DNA of 55,511 nt from Oscillospiraceae bacterium (GTDB taxonomy: Bacteria > Bacillota > Clostridia > Oscillospirales > Oscillospiraceae), in NCBI GenBank assembly GCA_017409205.1, contig JAFQTF010000055.1, positions 1-55,511 of the forward strand, in the 5' to 3' direction. A model generated the notes under the pieces. That model ran no database searches. It was given only the letters and a program-made list of their open reading frames with translations, and was not told the origin of the DNA. Below are positions 8,468 to 16,253 of the stretch, piece after piece. Both the position numbers and the translations under genes were made by a program. Within the stretch, counting starts at the first letter, position 1; every line of letters begins with the position of its first letter.

Positions 8468-8636
8468 TAGGGGGCACCTCGAAAAAATCTCCTTTTGCGA
8501 TTTGGCCGAATCTTCTGCCACAATTCTGCGTTATGCAAATCCCACAATACACAAAGTATTCCGGAATTTTCATAACTTGATTTGCGACAGAATCTTCTGT
8601 CCAAAGCATCAAAAAAGAATTTTTGGAGGATGCCTA
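8468..8636. repeat. MITE-like inverted-repeat element in the greA leader
   Basis: A 169-bp unit whose ends are about 30-base imperfect inverted repeats, both beginning TAGG and continuing through CCTC, A-run and TTTTG. Inside are a perfect 7-bp stem GCAAATC/GATTTGC (8535-8541 with 8579-8585), the hairpin GACAGAA-TC-TTCTGTC (8586-8601), the palindrome ATTCCGGAAT (8558-8567) and a repeated phrase GAATCTTCTG. No open frame. It lies between the greA promoter and its ribosome site, so it is transcribed as 5' UTR. It may be a non-autonomous transposon relic or a structured RNA. Confidence 0.6.
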
Positions 8637-8661
8637 GCTATAAATTTCCATAGTCCCAACT

Positions 8662-8690
8662 ATTATAGTGGAATTATAACCGTCAGTCAA
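8662..8690 (-). promoter_or_regulatory. Promoter of greA-lysS
   Basis: Minus-strand TTGACT (8685-8690) and TATAAT (8662-8667) with a 17-base spacer. The predicted start of transcription is about 200 bases upstream of the greA ATG. Confidence 0.88.
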
Positions 8691-8713
8691 GGAATTTTTG
8701 CGTTTTGCACATC

Positions 8714-8743
8714 AAAAAAGGTGCCCTTATGGAAGGACACCTT
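8714..8743 (-). terminator. Terminator of the SdpI operon
   Basis: Minus-strand stem AAGGTGTCCTT/AAGGGCACCTT with one mismatch, 4-base loop, then a run of six Ts (8714-8719). It ends the operon just before the greA promoter. Confidence 0.88.
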
Positions 8744-8753
8744 GTGAAAACTG

Positions 8754-9833
8754 TCAGGAGATTTTCTCCAGGAGGGAATCGTAAAGAGTCCGGGTTTCTG
8801 CGGCGGTTTTGCCGCTGAGCACCACAGCCTTGCCCCGGACCGTTGCCACGATGCAGGCCTCGGGATCATAATAGGTGTATCGGGTGTAGGTGCCGAATTC
8901 CTCATTTTCAAAGAAGCCCATCAGCAGCCGGAAACTGCCGAAGCCGCCCACCCGGAGGCCGGGTACATTTTGCTCTCGGTATTCTATGGCTTCAATGGCA
9001 TCATAGCGGATCGTAATGTCGGAGTACCAGTCTGCCTTTATGGAGAATCTGTTTTCCAGAAGGGTGAATTCAAGATCTCCGGTAAAGAGGATTGCCAAAA
9101 TAAACAAGGTTGTGATTGCAAGGAAGACAGCTGTCCATTTCAGAATCGTTTTGTCGATTTTGGAGTAACTGACCTTCACGTCCTTTCCGGCAGCCTGTTC
9201 CATTTTGTAGAACCGCCAGGAATAGACAATGGGAATAATGGTGGCAAGAAGGGCCACGGTGATCATAACTGTTACTGCCCAGCCGTTGGGAAGAAAACCA
9301 CTCAGTGCCATGAGAACACCGCCGATGACCCAGACTTTGCCGCCAAACCGGTGGGTGGCAGCCCAGTTTTCCTCACTGGTGTAGGCCCAGGCCACTTTAA
9401 TGCCGATGGTGTAGTTCATTTTGGTTTTGGGCATATAGTTGCCGATCAGGATAAACAGGATACCCATGGGTACCATGGTCCAGAGCACGGGGGAGAATTC
9501 TACCCCAAGGGACAGAGCATAGATACCGCAGCAGCTTAGATTGCACACAATGGGGATCGTCCACAGGACGATTGACTGGATTTTTTGATTCCGGTTTCTG
9601 TTTCCCTTGTCCAGAGAAGTGACCACAATGCAGAACCAGTGGACCAGCAACATGCAAAGGGGAGGGACAAACACGGCCACGGGAATGCTGGCAAAGCCGT
9701 CCGGCTGTCCATTGAAGCCCCAATGGATGGTCATGGCCTCCGGGAAGCGGTTCCACAGCAGCAGCCCGATGGGAATGGGCAGCAAGATCAGCAGCGATGT
9801 GATGATAAGCAGTTTCTTATTCTTCAGGATCAT
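8754..9833 (-). CDS. SdpI-family membrane protein with C-terminal PH-like domain
   Basis: 359 residues. The first segment and AMTIHWGFNGQPDGFAS belong to the DUF1648 domain. The SdpI signature follows (GNYMPKTKMNYTIGIKVAW, then EENWAATHRFGGK) with several membrane segments. Residues from about 245 add a hydrophobic hairpin and a beta-rich domain (SIKADWYSDITIRYDAIEAI ...) that resembles a bacterial PH domain. In Bacillus, SdpI protects against the SDP peptide toxin and sequesters the SdpR repressor at the membrane. The start at 9833 has AAAGGAGG 7 bases upstream; the gene overlaps the preceding YhfC-like gene by 17 bases. No toxin gene is visible, so it may serve in envelope defence or signalling. 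Confidence 0.85.
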   Translation of the reverse strand: MILKNKKLLIITSLLILLPIPIGLLLWNRFPEAMTIHWGFNGQPDGFASIPVAVFVPPLCMLLVHWFCIVVTSLDKGNRNRNQKIQSIVLWTIPIVCNLSCCGIYALSLGVEFSPVLWTMVPMGILFILIGNYMPKTKMNYTIGIKVAWAYTSEENWAATHRFGGKVWVIGGVLMALSGFLPNGWAVTVMITVALLATIIPIVYSWRFYKMEQAAGKDVKVSYSKIDKTILKWTAVFLAITTLFILAILFTGDLEFTLLENRFSIKADWYSDITIRYDAIEAIEYREQNVPGLRVGGFGSFRLLMGFFENEEFGTYTRYTYYDPEACIVATVRGKAVVLSGKTAAETRTLYDSLLEKIS

Positions 9834-10641
9834 GGGAAGCCTCCTTTGTCCAGCGGTGGCGGATATTCCGGATGAGGGCAAGGGAAATCGCTGCCATAAC
9901 AATGAGAATGGCGTAAATAATCGGATAGGCAATATTCTGGGGCAGAGCCAGAGAAAGCCCGGCCGTCAGATCCATAAGGGTATGGATACCAAGGCAGATC
10001 AGGGCACAGGGAAGTGCCTTCTTATGGGCAACACCATAGCAGACCACCAGACTCATGGCGGCGTGGCCGGTCATGGCAAGGAGACGTTCAAAGCCGGCCA
10101 GTGCAAACAGCAGGGGGGAGGAAGTCAGAAACTGCGTGCGGATCAGTTCCAGCTGGGTCGCATCCACACCAAGGGCAGCGGACTGGGCAACCAGAGCATC
10201 AAACCCTCCGGAATTGATGAGGAAAATATAGATCAGGTTGTTGATGTATGTCATACCGATGAGGACCATAGCCTCAATACCGCCATGTCCCAGGCCGGCA
10301 GCCAGAGAACGCGGATAGGTCAGATTTTTCTGCATGATTTTTGCCACAACGAACCGCCCGGCCAGCTCAAACAGACCGGCAGTAAATGCCAGGGAAAAGG
10401 CATAGCCGAAAAGATGTGTTTGGGCAAAGGACAGGAACCAGCTCTGGCTCTGCAAAGCAGTAAGGACAGGCAGCCGGATCAGGATCTGGGTGACAAAGAA
10501 TCCTGCCGCACCCAGCAGCCAGGCGGAGACGATGCCCTGTTTCCGGTGCTTTGCAGCGAAAAGAATGAGCGCCAGGACCGGCAGGATCAGGCTTACGAAC
10601 AGCGTCAGAAATGCAAAAACAACAGTCATAGTCGGTACCAT
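9817..10641 (-). CDS. YhfC-family intramembrane glutamic-type protease
   Basis: 274 residues with 7-8 hydrophobic segments. The family motifs are visible: GHGGIEAMV (about residues 115-123) with the conserved glutamate, and GIHTLMDLTAG (about 218-228) with the conserved histidine and aspartate. These match the YhfC/DUF2324 family, distant relatives of CAAX proteases. GAAAGGAG lies about 8 bases before the ATG. It sits between the ArsR-type repressor (3-base gap) and the SdpI-like gene (17-base overlap), so all three are translated as one unit. A likely job is cleaving a membrane or peptide substrate linked to SdpI-type immunity; the substrate is unknown. Confidence 0.82.
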   Translation of the reverse strand: MVPTMTVVFAFLTLFVSLILPVLALILFAAKHRKQGIVSAWLLGAAGFFVTQILIRLPVLTALQSQSWFLSFAQTHLFGYAFSLAFTAGLFELAGRFVVAKIMQKNLTYPRSLAAGLGHGGIEAMVLIGMTYINNLIYIFLINSGGFDALVAQSAALGVDATQLELIRTQFLTSSPLLFALAGFERLLAMTGHAAMSLVVCYGVAHKKALPCALICLGIHTLMDLTAGLSLALPQNIAYPIIYAILIVMAAISLALIRNIRHRWTKEASHDPEE

Positions 10642-10644
10642 AGT

Positions 10645-10908
10645 TTATTCTCCTTTCAGGTCTGTGATCCAGAGCATGATCTCCTCCAGAACGGAGGTGT
10701 TCAGCTCGTAGAAAATATACTTGCCTTCCCGGGTATCCTCAATGAGATCGGCTTCCTTCAGGGTGGACAGATGACGGGAAATGGCGGCGGCGGTGATGTC
10801 AAACTGGTCTGCAATCTCACCGGCGGAATGTTTCCTGCTTTTCAGCAGGTTCAATATTTCCCGCCGGGTGGGATCTGCCAGTGCTTTCATTGTTTGCTGC
10901 AAACCCAT
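10645..10908 (-). CDS. ArsR-family repressor, SdpR-like
   Basis: 87 residues from the ATG at 10908, chosen because an AAAGGAGG site ends 7 bases upstream; an earlier ATG would put that site inside the protein. A winged helix covers nearly the whole chain: LADPTRREILNLLKSRKHSA, then the recognition helix ITAAAISRHLSTLKEADLIE and the wing EGKYIFYELN. No cysteine metal sites, as in SdpR, an autorepressor. It heads the operon with the YhfC-like protease and the SdpI-like protein. A perfect inverted repeat overlaps its transcription start and is the likely operator. Confidence 0.9.
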   Translation of the reverse strand: MGLQQTMKALADPTRREILNLLKSRKHSAGEIADQFDITAAAISRHLSTLKEADLIEDTREGKYIFYELNTSVLEEIMLWITDLKGE

Positions 10909-10924
10909 ATCGATGCCTCCTTTG

Positions 10925-10949
10925 ATTAACATTTAACTTAATTGTTAAT
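10925..10949. promoter_or_regulatory. Operator palindrome of the SdpR-like repressor
   Basis: ATTAACA (10925-10931) and TGTTAAT (10943-10949) form perfect 7-bp arms of a 25-bp palindrome, between the -10 box and the ribosome site. A related half site (ACATTTAACA) lies at 10988-10997 just beyond the -35 box. Confidence 0.75.
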
Positions 10950-10952
10950 TAT

Positions 10953-10981
10953 ATGGTACAACAGTTTCCTCTGCGTGTCAA
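10953..10981 (-). promoter_or_regulatory. Promoter of the sdpR-like operon
   Basis: Minus-strand TTGACA (10976-10981) and TACCAT (10953-10958), 17-base spacer, framed by the operator motifs. Confidence 0.75.
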
Positions 10982-11092
10982 GAAAAACATTTAACAAAAA
11001 AGTGAAATGTACAGGATCGTTTCTGATCTGAAACCCGGTGATGTGCAGATACCAGCCGCATACGCGAAAGGACCCATTTCCGGGGGCGGCGG

Positions 11093-11125
11093 AAAAAATC
11101 CCTGCCCGGATGATCCGGGCAGGGA
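11093..11125 (-). terminator. Terminator of the flavoprotein operon
   Basis: Minus-strand stem TCCCTGCCCGGA/TCCGGGCAGGGA with a 3-base loop, then six Ts (11093-11098). Confidence 0.92.
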
Positions 11126-11131
11126 AGCAGG

Positions 11132-12472
11132 TTATTTTGTTTCGTCCAGCACTTTTTTGTAGGGCATCAGCATGCCTTCATTCATTTTGTTTCCCATTTT
11201 GGCCTGGATTCTGGGATTAGCGATCATAGCGCCAACCAGATACATGGCAAGGCTCTGAGGCCACCTTTTCTGAGGGAAGTCATATTGTCCATGGGATTTG
11301 AAGAATTTGTGATCTGCACGCATGAAACCCCGCATCTGCCAGATCAGGTCCCGGAAGATCTTCATGCCGCCGATGCCATAGAAATTACGGGGGCCGGTAT
11401 TTTTGTTTTTCAGGGCATAGTCCAGAGAGTCACACAGCCGGTCGATGGCCGTATCGGGGGACTGTTCATCGGTGGCAACTCCTGCAAGGATATTGCCGCC
11501 AACCTGCGCCCGGCCTTCGATGATGGTGCGCAGATTCTCTTCCCGGCTTAAATTGCCGGAGATCAGATAGCCCACAGGCATACCGATGGTAACGGTGCGG
11601 TGGCCGTTGCAGAATTGACGGTCGTCATACATTTTGAACCGGGACCCCATGGAATGGTCGGAAATGGTGAAAGCATAGACGATGGCGTCTGCGGTCTGGA
11701 TGTCATTGCGGAGGAATTCGTCAAAATTATCCTGATAAACGCATTTTCCGCTGACGGCGCACCGGAAGCAGCCGAGACACCCGCCCTTAAAAGGATATTC
11801 CCGGATGTTTACGATCCGGGTGGCGTAAGGAAGCTTTGCACGGAAACGGTCCACCATATTGGAAAGATGGGTGTCTTCCGGCTTCAGATCAGCAACGATC
11901 ACCACATTTCCGGGCTTTTCACTGCAGACCGCTTCCGGTACGGTCGCCGGTACAGGGGGAGTCTGAGGAAGGACAGGCAGGATGGGTTCAAAATAGCGGT
12001 TTTCGGCACTCCAAAGAAAATGCTTCCACCAGTTTTCTGCCTCCTGTCGGCCTGTTTCTGTGGTCAGATCGTCCATATCGGCGGAAAGTCCCCGGATGAA
12101 GTGGAGCCCCAGATCCTGCGCATTGTCCAGGATGTAGTGGTGGGCGGTGATATCATAAAAATGCTTGGAGGTGGTCAGCTGAGTTGCGATCTTTCCGGAG
12201 ATGGCTGCCTTGTGCTCCTTCATCTGTTCAAGGAACCTGTGGAGCTGGCAGGGCGCGAGAAAGGTATAGACCGGGTAAGAGAACAGCAGCACATCTGCTT
12301 CCTTCATGGCCTGAAGGGCAGGAGAAAAGTCCTTCTCCAGCTGCTTGATTTTTTGCCCTGCGTGGAGAAAAGCGAATTCGGTCTCCGGGAATTTTTTCTG
12401 CAAATACAGCACAGTCTGCAAAGTGATGCTGTTTTCCCCTTTGGGACTGCCATTGATAACAAGGATCCGCAT
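11132..12472 (-). CDS. Tandem flavodoxin-like NAD(P)H-dependent oxidoreductase
   Basis: 446 residues made of two flavodoxin-fold halves. The first (1-165) opens with the FMN-phosphate loop NGSPKGENS and has FSYPVYTFLAP. The second (about 190-350) has EYPFKGGCLGCFRCAVSGKC, a cysteine-rich loop like that of iron-sulfur flavoproteins, then ADAIVYAFTISDHSMGSRFK. The last 70 residues are a basic helical tail. Single-domain relatives are about 180-200 residues, so this is a fusion or duplication. It is the third gene of an operon with a PCC-domain protein and a nitroreductase (2-base gaps). It probably reduces quinones, nitro compounds or disulfides; the Cys pattern C-x2-C-x5-C could hold a cluster or be redox active. 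Confidence 0.82.
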   Translation of the reverse strand: MRILVINGSPKGENSITLQTVLYLQKKFPETEFAFLHAGQKIKQLEKDFSPALQAMKEADVLLFSYPVYTFLAPCQLHRFLEQMKEHKAAISGKIATQLTTSKHFYDITAHHYILDNAQDLGLHFIRGLSADMDDLTTETGRQEAENWWKHFLWSAENRYFEPILPVLPQTPPVPATVPEAVCSEKPGNVVIVADLKPEDTHLSNMVDRFRAKLPYATRIVNIREYPFKGGCLGCFRCAVSGKCVYQDNFDEFLRNDIQTADAIVYAFTISDHSMGSRFKMYDDRQFCNGHRTVTIGMPVGYLISGNLSREENLRTIIEGRAQVGGNILAGVATDEQSPDTAIDRLCDSLDYALKNKNTGPRNFYGIGGMKIFRDLIWQMRGFMRADHKFFKSHGQYDFPQKRWPQSLAMYLVGAMIANPRIQAKMGNKMNEGMLMPYKKVLDETK

Positions 12473-12474
12473 AG

Positions 12475-12903
12475 TTATGCCTCCTGAAAGATCAGTTCGT
12501 CATAGCCGGTCTCCGGATCCTGCTCCACGGCAATGGAAATGCCGGACAGCTCCAGGATCACCAGCTCGCAGGTGGTATTGATGATACAGCCGGGGCAGAG
12601 GTGGCCGCCGATGGTGCTCAGGTCCTCCCGGGACAGAGCGATGTGCAGATGGCAGCGCTGTTCGCTGACAGTGCCGTTCAGACTGACGACCTCGCAGTGA
12701 TCCGGGATCTCACGGATGGTGATGCCGCTGGCATCCCGTACCCGCCCCCGGGAAATGCAGCCCACAGCGCTGAGAACGATGCCTGCGGCAATGTGCTTAT
12801 CCTTTGCCAGAGCCCGGATGGACAGCAGCAGGTCGTCACCCCGGTGGAGCCGGACACAGTGAAAGGTTCCTGCGCCGGTTGCGGAAGAAATGGTGTGATC
12901 CAT
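12475..12903 (-). CDS. PCC-domain (DUF296) protein
   Basis: 142 residues with the fold of the plant and prokaryote conserved (PPC/PCC, DUF296) domain: HRGDDLLLSIRALAKDKHI, GIVLSAVGCISRG, SLNGTVSE, then HLHIALSREDLSTIGGHLCP and GCIINTTCELVILEL. Bacterial members form trimers and often stand alone beside redox or DNA-binding genes; their function is not settled. A histidine-rich surface (HLHIA, GGH) could bind metal. It is translated between the nitroreductase and the tandem flavodoxin with 2-base gaps on both sides, so it likely acts with them. Confidence 0.85.
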   Translation of the reverse strand: MDHTISSATGAGTFHCVRLHRGDDLLLSIRALAKDKHIAAGIVLSAVGCISRGRVRDASGITIREIPDHCEVVSLNGTVSEQRCHLHIALSREDLSTIGGHLCPGCIINTTCELVILELSGISIAVEQDPETGYDELIFQEA

Positions 12904-12905
12904 GG

Positions 12906-13439
12906 TTACTCCTTATAGCTGACCAGATCGGTCAGATCCTTGCGGACTTTTCTGCGGAGGGGATCTCCTTCGCTGGGATATCCAAGAGTGATCACCAGCC
13001 GGACGGGGGCATCCAGACCGCAGAGACGGCGCATTTTTTCGTCATCAAACCATCCCAGAATACAGGTTCCCAGACCCTGGGCAGCAGCCTCGGCGGTGAG
13101 ATAGGCCGCAGCGATGCCAATATCCATGGAACGGTAGTCATTGTTCTTGACCTTGGCGCCCAGGGCGGCGGACTTGACATAGGGCCGTTCGGAAATGACG
13201 ATGAGTACCGGGGCCTGTACGGCAAACTTGTTCATACCGCCCATACCCCGGGTAAGCCGGGCAGCCTCTGCAGCAGCTTCTCCACGGCAGACAGTGAAAT
13301 GATAGGGCTGACCGTTGCAGGCGGAAGGCGCCAGCCGGGCGGCTTCCAGAACGGCGGTGAGCTTTTCCTCCTCCACAGGCCGCGTCTCATCATAGCTGCG
13401 GCAGGACTGGCGGGCAAGGGCAATTTCCATGAAGTTCAT
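12906..13439 (-). CDS. Nitroreductase-family flavoprotein
   Basis: 177 residues, start at 13439 set by CAGGAGG 8 bases upstream. Family features are the N-terminal RQSCRSYDETRPV (FMN-phosphate contacts), LAPSACNGQPYHFTV, DIGIAAAYLTAEAAAQGLGT and the C-terminal ITLGYPSEGDPLRRKVRKDL. Nitroreductases use FMN and NAD(P)H to reduce nitro groups, quinones or flavins. It is the short clostridial subtype. It leads an operon of three that combines two flavoproteins and a PCC protein, suggesting a redox or detoxification task under anaerobic conditions. Confidence 0.93.
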   Translation of the reverse strand: MNFMEIALARQSCRSYDETRPVEEEKLTAVLEAARLAPSACNGQPYHFTVCRGEAAAEAARLTRGMGGMNKFAVQAPVLIVISERPYVKSAALGAKVKNNDYRSMDIGIAAAYLTAEAAAQGLGTCILGWFDDEKMRRLCGLDAPVRLVITLGYPSEGDPLRRKVRKDLTDLVSYKE

Positions 13440-13468
13440 AGGCAGTACCTCCTGAGGTTGTTTCCACC

Positions 13469-13497
13469 AGTATAGCACAAAATACCGGTAAAAACAA
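13469..13497 (-). promoter_or_regulatory. Promoter of the nitroreductase operon
   Basis: Minus-strand TTGTTT (13492-13497) and TATACT (13469-13474) with a TGC extension and a 17-base spacer. Confidence 0.65.
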
Positions 13498-13502
13498 GAA
13501 AA

Positions 13503-13524
13503 GAGCCGTCCTTTCGGACGGCCC
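13503..13524 (-). terminator. Terminator of the AbgT-type transporter gene
   Basis: Minus-strand stem GGGCCGTCC/GGACGGCTC with a GAAA tetraloop, followed by TTTTCTTG. It overlaps the start of the nitroreductase promoter region. Confidence 0.88.
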
Positions 13525-13538
13525 TTTTGACTTTGGGA

Positions 13539-15098
13539 TTAGCCAGCCATATAGAACAGGGGAGTGTTGACGCCGATGGGCAGGCCGATGCTCAGCCAGA
13601 TGATCAGCAGCAAGGTCCAGCATACCAGGAAGGCGATGGAGTAGGGCAGCATGGTGGCGGTAATGGTGCCGATGCCGGCCTTCTTGTCGTACTTCTGGGC
13701 AAAGATGATGATGACGGCATAGTAGGTCATCAGGGGAGTGATGATGTTGGTGCAGGAGTCACCGACACGGTAGGCCAGCTGGCACAGTTCGGGGCTGTAG
13801 CCCAGCAGCATGAACATGGGCACGAAGACGGGAGCCATGATATTCCACTTGGCGGAAGCAGAGCCCATGAACAGGTTCATGAAGGCGGCGAACAGGACAA
13901 AGATGATGATCAGGGGGATCAGGCCGATGTTGATGGACTTCAGGAAAGAAGCACCGCCCAGGGCAATGATGGTGCCCAGCTTGGTATAGCTGAAGTAGTT
14001 GATGAACTGAGCGGAAACAAAGGCCAGTGCCAGGAAGCTGCCCATGTCAGCCATAGCCTTGGCCATGGCACCGGCAACATCCTTATCGGACTTGAACTTG
14101 CCAACGGTCTTGCCGTAAGCAACGCCGGGGATGAAGAACAGAGCGGTGATCAGGGGAATCAGGCTGCTGACCAGGGGCGTGTTGCCCAACAGCTCGCCTT
14201 CAGCATTGCGGAAGAAGGAATTGGAGGGGATGCACAGGGCGACGATGACGCCGACAAAGATCAGTGCAGCGATACCGGCATTGCGCAGACCCTTTCTCTG
14301 GATGTCGGTGACTTCCATCAGGGTGTGGTCTTCCCCATCGGCGACATCCTCATACTTGCCAAGACGGGGTTCCACGATCTTGTCAGTAATGATGGTGCCC
14401 AGAATGGTGATCAGGAAGGTGGAAACACACATGAAGATGTAGTTGCCCATGACCTGAACCTTGTAGGTGGGATCGATGATATCCACGGCGGCCTGAGTGA
14501 TACCGGCCAGCAGGGGATCCAGTGTGCCGATCAGCAGGTTGGCGGAGAAGCCGCCGGAAACACCGGCGAAGGCAGCGGCCAGACCGGCGATGGGATGCCG
14601 TCCGCAGGCATGGAACATCATGGCGCCAAGGGGGATCAGGATGACGTAGCCGGAGTCGGAGGCGATATTGGACATGACGCCCAGGAACACGATCATGGGA
14701 GTCAGCAGCTTTGCAGGGGTAGCCTTGACGGCCTTCTTCAGCAGGCTGTCGATCATGCCGGACTGCTCAGCAACGCCGACACCCAGCATAGCTACCAGGA
14801 CCATGCCCAGAGGCGCATAGGTGGTGAAGTTATTGACAGCGCTGGTGAAAATGTACTGAAGGCCATCCCTGGTCAGCAGGCTGACAGCAGTGACGGTGGT
14901 CTCCTTCAGTTCTCCGCCGGACACCAGATTACCGGTTGCGGAAACGCCAAGGGCGGCGCAGACGGCAGAGATGACAATGACGGCCAGTGCTAAGATGGCG
15001 AAGAGGGTAACGGGGTGGGGCAGGCTGTTGCCGACACGCTCAATGCCGTTGAGGCACCGTGTCAGCCAGTTGGTCTTGGTTGCGTTCTTTTTGGACAT
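13539..15098 (-). CDS. AbgT-family transporter
   Basis: 519 residues with about 11-13 hydrophobic segments. Family phrases are seen: GIERVGNSLPHPVTLFA near the N-terminus, APLGMVLVAMLGVGVAEQSG, FLGVMSNIASDSGYVILIPL, AGVSGGFSANLLIG and, in the C-terminal half, GSASAKWNIMAPVFVPM and GDSCTNIITPLMTYY. AbgT proteins take up p-aminobenzoyl-glutamate (a folate breakdown product) or export sulfonamides; which applies here is open, as no abgAB hydrolase is nearby. AAAAGGAG precedes the ATG by 8 bases. It is a single-gene transcript with promoter and terminator. Confidence 0.92.
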   Translation of the reverse strand: MSKKNATKTNWLTRCLNGIERVGNSLPHPVTLFAILALAVIVISAVCAALGVSATGNLVSGGELKETTVTAVSLLTRDGLQYIFTSAVNNFTTYAPLGMVLVAMLGVGVAEQSGMIDSLLKKAVKATPAKLLTPMIVFLGVMSNIASDSGYVILIPLGAMMFHACGRHPIAGLAAAFAGVSGGFSANLLIGTLDPLLAGITQAAVDIIDPTYKVQVMGNYIFMCVSTFLITILGTIITDKIVEPRLGKYEDVADGEDHTLMEVTDIQRKGLRNAGIAALIFVGVIVALCIPSNSFFRNAEGELLGNTPLVSSLIPLITALFFIPGVAYGKTVGKFKSDKDVAGAMAKAMADMGSFLALAFVSAQFINYFSYTKLGTIIALGGASFLKSINIGLIPLIIIFVLFAAFMNLFMGSASAKWNIMAPVFVPMFMLLGYSPELCQLAYRVGDSCTNIITPLMTYYAVIIIFAQKYDKKAGIGTITATMLPYSIAFLVCWTLLLIIWLSIGLPIGVNTPLFYMAG

Positions 15099-15151
15099 AT
15101 AAATACTCCTTTTCGTTTTTTGCCAGGGAAAGGGACAAAGGGCGTATGGAA

Positions 15152-15180
15152 ATTATACCAATTCTTTGTCGTCGAGTCAA
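15152..15180 (-). promoter_or_regulatory. Promoter of the AbgT-type gene
   Basis: Minus-strand TTGACT (15175-15180) and TATAAT (15152-15157), 17-base spacer. Confidence 0.85.
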
Positions 15181-15202
15181 TGGCATAAAAGAGGATTTGC
15201 AC

Positions 15203-15236
15203 AAAAAATAGGGGCACCTTTTTGAAAGATGCCCCT
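15203..15236 (-). terminator. Terminator of the sugar ABC/nucleotidyltransferase operon
   Basis: Minus-strand stem AGGGGCATCTTT/AAAGGTGCCCCT with a CAA-type loop, then an A-T rich tail with TTTTTT (15203-15208). Confidence 0.9.
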
Positions 15237-15253
15237 AAAAGTTATAATAAATA

Positions 15254-16180
15254 TTACTTTTTCCAGAGTTTCTCAGGATACAGACCGCTATCGCGCATAG
15301 CGGCCAGTGCGTTCACCACAACGGGCTTGTCCTCCTTGTAGGTGACGCCGTACCACTTGTCGTGGCTGGACAGCAGGCGGACTCTGGCCTTCTTCTCGTC
15401 CAGCAGCTGGCTGACCACAGCAGGCAGGAAGTACTCTCCCTTCAGGGGGTTGGTCTTATAGGCGTTGTCCAGGAAAGCGGGGAACCGGGCCCAGGCTTCC
15501 TCCAGGTAGCTCTTGTGGAAGCCCCACATGTTCATGGAAACGATGGTGTCTTCGTCCAGTTCGGTCCAGGTGGCACCGTCATCCTCGGTGTAGCGGGGAC
15601 ACTTGACGCCCTTTTCGATCTTGGTGCGCTCGGTGACGTTGGCCAGATAGCCGTCCTCGGTGGCTTCGCAGACGCCGCGTGCCACGGTGCCGTTTTCGGT
15701 GACGGTGTTCTTCAGCAGATAGCCCACCATGACGTATTCGTAGCACTGGGGATTGTCGGGATTTGCCACCAGGTAATCATAGATGGTCTTGAAAGCATCC
15801 ACACCGTAGTAGTCGTCGGCATTGATGATGGCGAAGGGGCCGTCGACTACCTTCCGGGCAGCCAGAGCAGCATGGGCGGTGCCCCAGGGCTTGGTGCGGC
15901 CTTCGGGAACGGTGTAGCCCTCGGGCAGATCGGTGCTGATCTGATGGACGTACTTGATGTCCATCATGGCAGCCACATCGGGACCGATGACTTCCTTGAA
16001 GGTTTCCTCCAGCTCGGGCTTGATAACAAACACGGCGGTGCGGAATCCGGCGCGGTAGGCATCAAACAGGGAATAGTGGATGATGATGTTGCCGTTGACA
16101 TCCACGGGATCGATCTGCTTCAGACCGCCGTAACGGCTGCCCATACCGGCGGCCATGACCACAAGAACAGGTGCATTCAT
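15254..16180 (-). CDS. Sugar-1-phosphate nucleotidyltransferase
   Basis: 308 residues. The N-terminal pyrophosphorylase signature is VVMAAGMGSRYGGLKQ (7-22), and INADDYYG (119-126) supplies the metal-binding aspartates. The fold is that of NTP-transferases making UDP- or dTDP-sugars, but it is not a standard GalU (KxxLPV motif missing) or RmlA. It is 73 bases downstream of an ABC sugar permease and in the same locus as a NahK-like kinase and galE. The inference is that it couples hexose- or N-acetylhexosamine-1-phosphate to UTP, taking the place of the LnpC/GalT uridylyltransferase. An AGGAGG site lies 9 bases before the ATG. Confidence 0.85.
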   Translation of the reverse strand: MNAPVLVVMAAGMGSRYGGLKQIDPVDVNGNIIIHYSLFDAYRAGFRTAVFVIKPELEETFKEVIGPDVAAMMDIKYVHQISTDLPEGYTVPEGRTKPWGTAHAALAARKVVDGPFAIINADDYYGVDAFKTIYDYLVANPDNPQCYEYVMVGYLLKNTVTENGTVARGVCEATEDGYLANVTERTKIEKGVKCPRYTEDDGATWTELDEDTIVSMNMWGFHKSYLEEAWARFPAFLDNAYKTNPLKGEYFLPAVVSQLLDEKKARVRLLSSHDKWYGVTYKEDKPVVVNALAAMRDSGLYPEKLWKK

Positions 16181-16211
16181 AGTATGTTTCCTCCTATAAT
16201 GATTTCAACAG

Positions 16212-16241
16212 AATTGGGGAATCCTTGCGAATTCCCCAATT
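16212..16241 (-). other. Hairpin between permease and nucleotidyltransferase genes
   Basis: Perfect 11-bp arms (AATTGGGGAAT at 16212-16222 and ATTCCCCAATT at 16231-16241) around an 8-base loop, without a T-run. It probably stabilises the upstream mRNA end or partly attenuates expression of the last gene. Confidence 0.6.
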
Positions 16242-16253
16242 GGTAAGTAAGGT

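Noticed and set aside
8452-8660. Known riboswitch in the greA leader
   Set aside because: It does not match any riboswitch consensus I know; terminal inverted repeats fit a mobile repeat better.
10909-10932. Earlier start codon for the SdpR-like repressor
   Set aside because: It would place the AAAGGAGG ribosome site inside the coding sequence and adds residues not typical of the family.
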